Positions 1-6,198 of a DNA stretch of 7,687 nt are shown here, one piece after another; the stretch's first letter is position 1, and every line of letters starts with the position of its first letter. The notes under the pieces are model-generated. The model did no database searches and had not been told where the DNA came from. It saw only the letters and a program-made list of their open reading frames with translations. The position numbers and the translations under genes were made by a program. This DNA is from Fidelibacterota bacterium (GTDB lineage: Bacteria; Fidelibacterota; Marinisomatia; Marinisomatales; TCS55), in the NCBI GenBank assembly GCA_002701785.1, contig NZXC01000041.1:1-7687 (forward strand), given 5' to 3'.

Positions 1-1
1 T

Positions 2-211
2 ACTAATACGAACCTGATTATAAGCACCCCAAAGCATCAAAGGAACAATCAATATCCCGCTTCCTGTATATAAATAGTCAGTAAATGTTTCGCTAATAAT
101 TATGGGTTCTTCTCCAGTAATAAATAATGTACCAAAAAAATATGGGTAAATAATTAAAGTATAAATCCAGATGAATCGCCAGAATATTTGATTATGCAAT
201 AATTTTTTCAT
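2..211 (-). CDS. N-terminal part of a small membrane protein, unrecognised
   Basis: The open frame begins with ATG at 211 and has no stop before the left edge, giving 70 residues of an incomplete protein. The start is well supported by an AGAGGT Shine-Dalgarno-like sequence just upstream and by a terminator that closes the preceding operon. The protein opens MKKLLHNQIFWRF. It then has an aromatic, hydrophobic stretch at about residues 11-31, a short polar segment (TGEEP, 32-36), and a second hydrophobic stretch at about 52-64 (ILIVPLMLW), so at least two membrane segments are likely. The last visible residues (NQVRIS) would lie at the membrane edge. I recognise no family motif in the visible part and assign no function. 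It lies on the same strand as the operon upstream of it but is probably transcribed separately, because the terminator lies between them. Confidence 0.7.
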   Translation of the reverse strand, partial: MKKLLHNQIFWRFIWIYTLIIYPYFFGTLFITGEEPIIISETFTDYLYTGSGILIVPLMLWGAYNQVRIS

Positions 212-215
212 AAAA

Positions 216-222
216 GACCTCT
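216..222 (-). promoter_or_regulatory. Ribosome binding site of the partial membrane-protein gene
   Basis: Read on the minus strand, AGAGGTC lies upstream of the ATG at 211, with 6 bases between GAGG and the start codon. This is a good Shine-Dalgarno match and fixes the start. It stands out because most other genes in the window have A/T-rich leaders without a purine-rich core. Confidence 0.55.
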
Positions 223-260
223 AATTACCCAATATTACAAAACAGTAGTCCTAAATGTCT

Positions 261-291
261 ATAAACAAAAAACCCCACGAAGGTGGGGTTT
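261..291 (-). terminator. Rho-independent terminator closing the hydroxylase-LinD-SDR operon
   Basis: A perfect 9-base-pair stem (AAACCCCAC at 270-278 with GTGGGGTTT at 283-291) encloses a four-base loop at 279-282. On the minus strand the GC-rich stem is followed by a T-rich run (TTTTTTGTTTAT, including the stem foot), the classical intrinsic terminator layout. On the plus strand the hairpin is followed by GATAGTG with no T run, so the terminator acts on minus-strand transcripts only. It lies about 48 bases beyond the stop of the dehydrogenase gene and is the only strongly GC-rich hairpin noticed in the window. Confidence 0.9.
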
Positions 292-339
292 GATAGTGTT
301 CCCTTATCAGTTATTTAAGGATATATTTAAATAAAATAA

Positions 340-1215
340 TTATTTTGCTATGCCCATAGCTAATTTTAAAATTATTTTACTAAACCAATGAAATGGTAAT
401 ACGGATCGTAACCATACTCGAATTTTTGCCTGAGATCCAGCTAAGTAACGCAGTTTATTTTTCTTCCTTTTAATTATTTTCTCAATGATAACCGCAACAT
501 CTTCTGGATCTCCAACTCCTCTTCTTGTATCTAAAATTTTACTATGTAAATTTTTCAATCTATTTGTGTATTCAAAATAAGGGCTTTGCAAGTTTGATCC
601 TGCATGGGCTTCTTTGCTGTTCTCATCAATAGCCTTAGTAGAATATGTTCCTGGTTCAAGCAATACAACTTCAACTCCAAATGGTTGAAGTTCAAAAAAT
701 AAACTTTCGCTAAATCCTTCAAGTGCAAATTTTGAAGATCCATACGCACCGAGTCCTGGCAAAGCAGATCGCCCTTGCGCACTTGATACATTGATTATTT
801 TGGTTGAAAACATATCCTTTGATTGTATTGCTGTTTTGCGCATTAATGGCAATGCAATTCTCGTTACTTTTTGTACACCAAAAAAATTTGTCTCAAATTG
901 ATCTCTTACTTCCTTTTCAGATAAATCCTCAAAAAAACCACCAATTCCATAACCAGCATTATTTATCAAAATATCTAATTTCCCTTCTTGTTCAGTAATC
1001 GTATTGATCGTATTCTGGATAGAAACGTCATCACAAACATCAAGTTCAATCATATGACAATTTGTATTTCTTCGCTTTAACTCTAATTTTAAATTATTAT
1101 TTTTTGCTAAGTCTCTCATACTAGCATAAACAGTATGACCCGAAGAAGATAACCTTGCAGCAGATAACATCCCAAAGCCACTTGAACATCCAGTTATTAA
1201 AACAATTTTCCTCAT
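340..1215 (-). CDS. Classical short-chain dehydrogenase/reductase (SDR)
   Basis: This 291-residue cytoplasmic NAD(P)-dependent oxidoreductase probably interconverts an alcohol and a carbonyl. The Rossmann-fold signature TGCSSGFG is at residues 8-15 and the structural NNAG motif at 85-88. The catalytic set is Asn110, Ser145, Tyr158 and Lys162 (in YGSSK), with the usual 13-residue Ser-Tyr spacing, followed by EPG at 187-189. Arg34 after the second beta strand (YASMRD) hints at NADP(H), which is inference. The C-terminal 25 or so residues are hydrophobic and basic, as in retinol- and hydroxysteroid-type SDRs, and could associate with the membrane. Its ATG overlaps the TGA of the upstream LinD-like gene by four bases (ATGA), which suggests translational coupling and a shared pathway. 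It is the last gene before the terminator. The family call is firm. The substrate cannot be read from the sequence; an allylic, isoprenoid or fatty alcohol or aldehyde would fit the neighbours. Confidence 0.93.
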   Translation of the reverse strand: MRKIVLITGCSSGFGMLSAARLSSSGHTVYASMRDLAKNNNLKLELKRRNTNCHMIELDVCDDVSIQNTINTITEQEGKLDILINNAGYGIGGFFEDLSEKEVRDQFETNFFGVQKVTRIALPLMRKTAIQSKDMFSTKIINVSSAQGRSALPGLGAYGSSKFALEGFSESLFFELQPFGVEVVLLEPGTYSTKAIDENSKEAHAGSNLQSPYFEYTNRLKNLHSKILDTRRGVGDPEDVAVIIEKIIKRKKNKLRYLAGSQAKIRVWLRSVLPFHWFSKIILKLAMGIAK

Positions 1216-2435
1216 AGATCCATAATCAATAATTTTGTATCCAATACATCAGTCCATTGCATATTATCAATATTAGGAATGTTAAAATCTTTGGTATATC
1301 CCCAATCATATTCTAGAACCTTTTCCCAGCCAACATGAACCTTAGTCCATAGGATAGGACCATTATAAATAGGGTTATTTATATTGTGATAGAGGTAATG
1401 ATTAATATCGTCTTTTTGATATAATTCTCTATCAATTGAATTTCTCAATTTTCTAAATAGACTAATATCTCCAAATTCCTTTGCCGCTAATAAACCCGTT
1501 AAATGTGCTAAAGGAGACGCGCCAGCTTGTAGATCTTCTTTTACATAGGCAAAAGGACCTAGCTCCTGAGTAAAGTTTTCTTTCCATTCAGAATATAAAT
1601 CTTCGTTATATTTTTGTTCATACACTCTTAAAAAAGTCATCGTCCATGCATTAGTATATCCTGACAGTTGGGGATTGCAGAATTGATGTTTCGTATTGTA
1701 CATCTTTAAATAGAATCCATTGTTTTTATCAGTCATCTTTTGCTTAATAAAATTAATTGTCCAACTAGCTTCAACCTCAGAATAGTTTGTTCCATATAAT
1801 TTGTCATATATTTTAAGACTTAATAAAGAAATAGAATTGCATTGAGCAAAATATCTACCAGGTTCACAATCTGCGCCTTCATGTTTTCCTTCAATATGAT
1901 GCCTTCGCATTTCATCAATAATTCTACTGGTAAGCCAAGTAAATTCTCGACTGAATTCTTCATCACCTGTCATTAACTGATAAAGGCCATACATTAAATT
2001 TAAATGCCCTTTATACATTACATTTCCTTCAGATATTGGATCATCTCCCATTCCATAAGAAATCCAATCCCCCCATACTTTTGGTGATTTCATCTTCTTT
2101 ATCATTAAGTACATTGCATGTTTAGCTCTATCTGCATATTCTTGACTAATCATAGCAATGGATGGCATTCCATACGATGAAAAAGCAATTCCATAACGCC
2201 AGCGTAAATGTTCCGAAGTATCCCAACCGATAAACTCATCTCCAGTTATATCCATTATTTCATATGTATTATATACATAATTGAATTGGCCAATTTCATC
2301 TTTTTGAAGTGTTCGTTTACCTATTGGCTCAAAATATTTTTTTGCCTTAGGCAGTCCAAAAGGATAAAAAAAGTAAAATGCTAATAAGAAAATTATTCCT
2401 GTTAAGAATAACGATAATTTTATTCGTTTATTCAT
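1212..2435 (-). CDS. Linalool dehydratase/isomerase (LinD) family protein, membrane-anchored
   Basis: LinD of Castellaniella defragrans dehydrates linalool to myrcene and isomerises it to geraniol without a cofactor, in the periplasm. This 407-residue protein resembles LinD as I remember its sequence. VMYKGHLNLMYGLYQL (139-154) nearly repeats a LinD block, as do WGDW (121-124) and CEPGRYFAQCNS (190-201). Equivalents of the active-site residues are Asp62 (D39), Tyr81 (Y66), Met140 (M125), His144 (H129), Cys190 (C171), Cys199 (C180) and Tyr260 (Y240). Tyr45 appears not to be conserved. An N-terminal segment at residues 7-25, after a basic start (MNKRIK), is a membrane anchor or signal peptide, so the enzyme should face the periplasm; no signal peptidase site is obvious. 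The gene starts 41 bases after the hydroxylase stop, with an A-rich leader and no Shine-Dalgarno, and overlaps the SDR gene by ATGA. The family call is strong. The substrate is unknown and need not be linalool. Confidence 0.88.
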   Translation of the reverse strand: MNKRIKLSLFLTGIIFLLAFYFFYPFGLPKAKKYFEPIGKRTLQKDEIGQFNYVYNTYEIMDITGDEFIGWDTSEHLRWRYGIAFSSYGMPSIAMISQEYADRAKHAMYLMIKKMKSPKVWGDWISYGMGDDPISEGNVMYKGHLNLMYGLYQLMTGDEEFSREFTWLTSRIIDEMRRHHIEGKHEGADCEPGRYFAQCNSISLLSLKIYDKLYGTNYSEVEASWTINFIKQKMTDKNNGFYLKMYNTKHQFCNPQLSGYTNAWTMTFLRVYEQKYNEDLYSEWKENFTQELGPFAYVKEDLQAGASPLAHLTGLLAAKEFGDISLFRKLRNSIDRELYQKDDINHYLYHNINNPIYNGPILWTKVHVGWEKVLEYDWGYTKDFNIPNIDNMQWTDVLDTKLLIMDL

Positions 2436-2476
2436 AAATGTTATTTGTTATAAATAAAAATATTGGATTTATATAA

Positions 2477-3742
2477 TTAAACTGGACTAGTATTAACAAT
2501 GCTATCATCCTTTTCATTTCTTTGAAAATAAAATGTTAATACTAAGGAAAATATGATATACGTTATCAATAAATAAACAGGAATACCCTGTAATCCATAC
2601 CAACTTAAATCCTGGATAGATAAAAGCGCAAAAACTAAGCCTGCTTTTAATAATTCGGCAATAAATGCAAAATTACTATTATCTAACATTGATGTGAATG
2701 AAAAGACACTTAAAAGTAAAACTACTGCATATAAATAATTCATTGTATTACTATGACTGGAAAAGATTATGAGTAAATGGAATAACAAAAAATGAGTTAT
2801 AACTAATTGGGTCCATGAATAAGCAAATAACCAACCTGAATTATTAGTATTATATTTTAATTGTTTGGCTGGATTGGTGACTTCTAGTAAAGGAAATTTT
2901 TCTTTAACATCGGTGGGCCTCCATCCTGTTGGCATGAACCAAATACGAAGTTTGTCAAAATATCTTTCCGCACGCCATGCATCCTTTAATAATTGCCAAA
3001 GATGTTTAAAGTTAATGATCACTGGATTCCAAGTGCGAACTGGTTTTAATGTGCCGTACACGGGTTTAACATCATCAATTTCAGATTGGAAAGAACCAAA
3101 TAGCTTGTCCCAAATAATAAGAATTTGACCATAGTTTTTATCAATATATTCAGGATTTATGGCATGGTGAACTCTATGATGTGAAGGCGTAACTAAAAAA
3201 TATTCTAAAAGACCCATTTTACTAATTAATTGCGTGTGGTACCAAAACTGGAAAAAGAAATGTATAGGTCCAAGAATAATAAATATCTTTACAGGTACAC
3301 CTAATAAAGCTGCAGGAATCATAAAAATTGTTGAGAAGTTTATGGCATTTGAAATTGACTGCCGTAATGCGCATGCCAAATTAAAATCCTCACTACTGTG
3401 ATGAATAATATGTCTATTCCATAGAATATTGACTCTATGTTTTAAACGATGAGTACAATAACCAGTAAAATCTTGAACTAAAAATGCAATAATTACTGCA
3501 AGCCAAATATTTTCAATATGAAAAACTGTTAAATTATTAACTAACCAGGAATATCCTATAATTGCAAAACCATATTTTACCCCATCTCGAATAATTTTAG
3601 TTAATCCTGAGCTAAGACTTGTAATCACATCTGCTTGACGATTAATTCTAATACCTCTTCTTTTTGCGACTAAAGCTTCTAATGCAATTAGAAACATAAA
3701 GATTGGCACTGCTACAAATAAAGATTTGATATAAAAGCTCAT
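2477..3742 (-). CDS. Alkylglycerol-monooxygenase-like membrane fatty acid hydroxylase
   Basis: This 421-residue integral membrane protein belongs to the fatty acid hydroxylase/sterol desaturase superfamily of non-haem di-iron enzymes. The histidine clusters are HRLKH (98-102), HIIHH (111-115) and HHRVHH (188-193), with further histidines at 161 and 169. The segments around them (HHSSEDFNLACALRQS at 114-129 and IDKNYGQILIIWDKLFGSF at 200-218) closely resemble alkylglycerol monooxygenase (AGMO/TMEM195), which cleaves ether lipids using tetrahydrobiopterin. The layout also fits: hydrophobic segments at about 5-24, 56-70, 78-92 and 133-165 surround the catalytic part, and a further hydrophobic block follows at about 306-407. 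Human AGMO is of similar size. It is the first gene of a three-gene operon and is divergent from the NagB fusion. No Shine-Dalgarno is visible. The family is firm. The substrate is not: an ether lipid, fatty acyl, sterol-like or isoprenoid compound is possible. No pterin-synthesis gene is present in the window. Confidence 0.87.
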   Translation of the reverse strand: MSFYIKSLFVAVPIFMFLIALEALVAKRRGIRINRQADVITSLSSGLTKIIRDGVKYGFAIIGYSWLVNNLTVFHIENIWLAVIIAFLVQDFTGYCTHRLKHRVNILWNRHIIHHSSEDFNLACALRQSISNAINFSTIFMIPAALLGVPVKIFIILGPIHFFFQFWYHTQLISKMGLLEYFLVTPSHHRVHHAINPEYIDKNYGQILIIWDKLFGSFQSEIDDVKPVYGTLKPVRTWNPVIINFKHLWQLLKDAWRAERYFDKLRIWFMPTGWRPTDVKEKFPLLEVTNPAKQLKYNTNNSGWLFAYSWTQLVITHFLLFHLLIIFSSHSNTMNYLYAVVLLLSVFSFTSMLDNSNFAFIAELLKAGLVFALLSIQDLSWYGLQGIPVYLLITYIIFSLVLTFYFQRNEKDDSIVNTSPV

Positions 3743-3871
3743 ATAATATTTAAAATAATATAGTTTTCATTAATAGCTAATCTTATCAATTAATTATTAA
3801 AGTTTTATCATATTTTATTAAATATAAAATTAATAGTAGTTTATAGCAGTGATTTTAATTATTTGTTATAG
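3743..3871. promoter_or_regulatory. Divergent intergenic region holding promoters for both flanking genes
   Basis: These 129 bases separate the start of the minus-strand hydroxylase operon from the start of the plus-strand NagB fusion, so both promoters are expected here. The stretch is almost entirely A and T. I found no exact Bacteroidota-type TAnnTTTG box and no convincing -35/-10 pair on either strand. A 7-base A/T-only inverted repeat (ATTTTAT 3812-3818, ATAAAAT 3824-3830) lies near the middle, but such repeats arise easily by chance at this composition. The assignment therefore rests on gene arrangement rather than on a motif. Confidence 0.5.
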
Positions 3872-6190
3872 ATGAAAGCAAAATTTACTAATGTTGAAAA
3901 AGCGTTTTTCACTAAATCGCATTTAAACAAGCCCAAAACCAAAATTCCTTACATTCAAGTTGATAATATTCCTGATCTAGGTTTTTTAACTTCCTTAAGA
4001 TTTCTAGAATGGGTATTAGAAAACCCTCGAGGTGTAATAAGTCTTCCAACAGGAAAAACTCCTGAGTATTTTATCAAGTGGACTCAATATATTCTTTCAA
4101 ATTGGGATAAACCTGAAGTAGAACAACTATGTAAGGATAATGGATTAAATACTAATAAAAAACCAAAATTGAATCATTTGAAATTTGTTCAAATTGATGA
4201 ATTCTATCCAATTAATCCATTACAACATAATAGTTTTTATTATTTTGTTCAAAAATTCTACCTAGAAGGTTTTGGCTTAAATCCAAAAAATAGTTTATTA
4301 ATCAATAGCTTCGAAATTCCAAATTCGATTGATGAATCAATTGAAAATATTTTCCCCAATTATAAGATAGATTTATCTCTTCGATATAGAGATACCAACT
4401 CTGATATTGAAGAGAAACAAAAACAAACTATTTTTGCAATTGATCAATGGTGCAGTGAATATGAAAATAAAATTGCAGATTTAGGAGGGATTGGTTTTTT
4501 CCTTGGAGGGATTGGACCAGATGGTCATATTGCATTTAATGTTCGTGGATCAGATCATAATTCTACAACAAGAATACTAGAAACTAATTTTGAAACACAA
4601 GCTACATCAGCATCTGATCTAGGAGGAATTGAAATTTCACGTAACCGATTAGTTATTACTATTGGTCTTTCTACAATAACAAAAAAATCTGATGTAATAG
4701 TGATTATCTTTGCAGCTGGAAGATCAAAAGCAATAATTGTAAAAGATTCTCTTGAGAAAAGGAAAGATATCAACTTCCCAGCAACGGCACTTAGCGATTC
4801 AATAGGAAGTCGCTTTTATCTTACTAAAGGTGCTGCCTATTTGCTAGATGAAAAAAATATTAATGCAACGGATTGGAGTACAGAAAAAATCAATCGAGAA
4901 TTGATAAAGTTATGCAATAATCTAAACAAATTTGGAAGTCGCTTAACTCAAAAAGATATCATAGATAATCAAACCACATCATCTATACCAAATATAAATA
5001 ATAATACTTCTACTCTATTCTTGGATCAAATGAAACAGAAGATCCAAAAAAGCAGTGATCTACCTATGAATAATACCATATTACATACAGGTCCGCACCA
5101 TGATGATATATTATTAGGTTATTCACCAGTAATCAATCATCTTGTTCGATCAGACGAAAATACAAATTACTTCGCAGTAATGACTTCTGGATTTACGTCA
5201 GTTACAAATAAATATATTTCTAATCTGTTATCAAAAACATTAAAACTAATCAATTCAGATAAAATCCAGATGATAAAATACCCTGACTTTTTTGATAATG
5301 GATTTAAGTTAAAAAAAGCCAAAGATGTCTATCATTACTTAGATAAAGTTGCCTCTCAAAATACTTTTGGTAAAACACGAGGTCTTTGTCATCGAATGGT
5401 ACGATCTTTAGTAGATATCTATAGTCTCAAATCCATAGATGATTTAGTAGTGAAGATAAATGATGTTATACAATATTTTACAAGTTGTTATGATGGAGAA
5501 AAAAATCCTCCTGATATTCAAAGATTAAAAGGTATGTTACGAGAGTTTGAGGAAGAACTAGTATGGGCGCATTATGGTGTTGATATCAAGAATATTTATC
5601 ATTTACGCCTTGGTTTTTATAAAGGAGATATATTCACTGAAACACCAGAACGTGAACGGGATATAAAGCCAATTATTAAATTAATAGATAAAACAAATCC
5701 AGATATTATTACGTTAGCACTTGACCCTGAAGGTAGTGGTCCAGACACTCATTATAAAGTACTACAATCAATTGCTGAGGCATTACGCATTTTGAGTAAA
5801 GATAAAGATATGTCCAAAGTAAAAATATGGGGATACCGAAATGTATGGTACCGTTTTGACTCAGCAGAAGCTGATATTATGTTTCCTGTTTCCCTTAATT
5901 CAATGGCAGTTCTAAGAAATACATTTTTGAATTGTTACCTTAGTCAGAAAGACGCATCTTTTCCAAGCTATGAATTAGATGGTCCTTTCTGTGATCTATC
6001 TCAGAAAATATGGGTCGATCAGCATAGAACAATGGAGTTAATACTGGGGAAAGATTTTTGGTATCAAAATAAAGATCCTCACTTTCGAGCCACGCATGGT
6101 TTAGTTTACTTGAAAGAATTAACCGTGGAAGAGTTCTTAAATACTGCTCAAACTCTTGAAGAAAGCATAGAAGGATCCATTATTAAATAA
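3872..6190 (+). CDS. Glucosamine-6-phosphate deaminase-like / PIG-L deacetylase-like fusion
   Basis: This 772-residue cytoplasmic protein has two enzyme domains. Residues about 30-340 are NagB-like: SLPTGKTP (57-64, phosphate loop), QIDEF with Asp109 (E. coli Asp72), and GGIGPDGHIAF (212-222) with Asp217 and His219 (E. coli Asp141, His143); Lys286 aligns with a phosphate-binding lysine. Residues about 395-750 are PIG-L/LmbE-like: a GPHHDD zinc motif (407-412) and DPEGSGPDTH (618-627) with His627 as a likely metal ligand. A low-complexity Asn/Thr/Ser linker lies at about 365-382. In Bacteroidota such fusions are usually annotated as glucosamine-6-phosphate deaminase, and an N-deacetylase feeding a deaminase is a sensible amino-sugar pathway. 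Oddities: the NagB glutamate (E. coli Glu148) is Val224, HPDD has become HHDD, and about 39 extra residues separate Asp109 from Asp217. No Shine-Dalgarno is seen. Domain calls are firm; the exact reaction is uncertain. Confidence 0.88.
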   Translation: MKAKFTNVEKAFFTKSHLNKPKTKIPYIQVDNIPDLGFLTSLRFLEWVLENPRGVISLPTGKTPEYFIKWTQYILSNWDKPEVEQLCKDNGLNTNKKPKLNHLKFVQIDEFYPINPLQHNSFYYFVQKFYLEGFGLNPKNSLLINSFEIPNSIDESIENIFPNYKIDLSLRYRDTNSDIEEKQKQTIFAIDQWCSEYENKIADLGGIGFFLGGIGPDGHIAFNVRGSDHNSTTRILETNFETQATSASDLGGIEISRNRLVITIGLSTITKKSDVIVIIFAAGRSKAIIVKDSLEKRKDINFPATALSDSIGSRFYLTKGAAYLLDEKNINATDWSTEKINRELIKLCNNLNKFGSRLTQKDIIDNQTTSSIPNINNNTSTLFLDQMKQKIQKSSDLPMNNTILHTGPHHDDILLGYSPVINHLVRSDENTNYFAVMTSGFTSVTNKYISNLLSKTLKLINSDKIQMIKYPDFFDNGFKLKKAKDVYHYLDKVASQNTFGKTRGLCHRMVRSLVDIYSLKSIDDLVVKINDVIQYFTSCYDGEKNPPDIQRLKGMLREFEEELVWAHYGVDIKNIYHLRLGFYKGDIFTETPERERDIKPIIKLIDKTNPDIITLALDPEGSGPDTHYKVLQSIAEALRILSKDKDMSKVKIWGYRNVWYRFDSAEADIMFPVSLNSMAVLRNTFLNCYLSQKDASFPSYELDGPFCDLSQKIWVDQHRTMELILGKDFWYQNKDPHFRATHGLVYLKELTVEEFLNTAQTLEESIEGSIIK

Positions 6191-6198
6191 ATTATTAT

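Noticed and set aside
225..270. Possible Bacteroidota-type promoter (TTTG, then TACTGTTTTG) before the partial membrane-protein gene
   Set aside because: The second box does not match TAnnTTTG exactly, and the first falls in the terminator T run; too degenerate to call.
555..791. Open frame on the minus strand inside the SDR gene
   Set aside because: It overlaps a well-supported SDR in another frame, and its translation shows no family features.
804..998. Plus-strand open frame opposite the SDR gene
   Set aside because: It is antisense to conserved SDR motifs; the hydrophobic start is a by-product of the codons on the other strand.
2865..3128. Plus-strand open frame opposite the hydroxylase gene
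   Set aside because: It lies antisense to a gene with strong family motifs and has no recognisable domain or start signal.
4555..4773. Minus-strand open frame within the NagB domain
   Set aside because: It lies wholly within a strongly supported coding region and its composition looks like a reverse-frame shadow.
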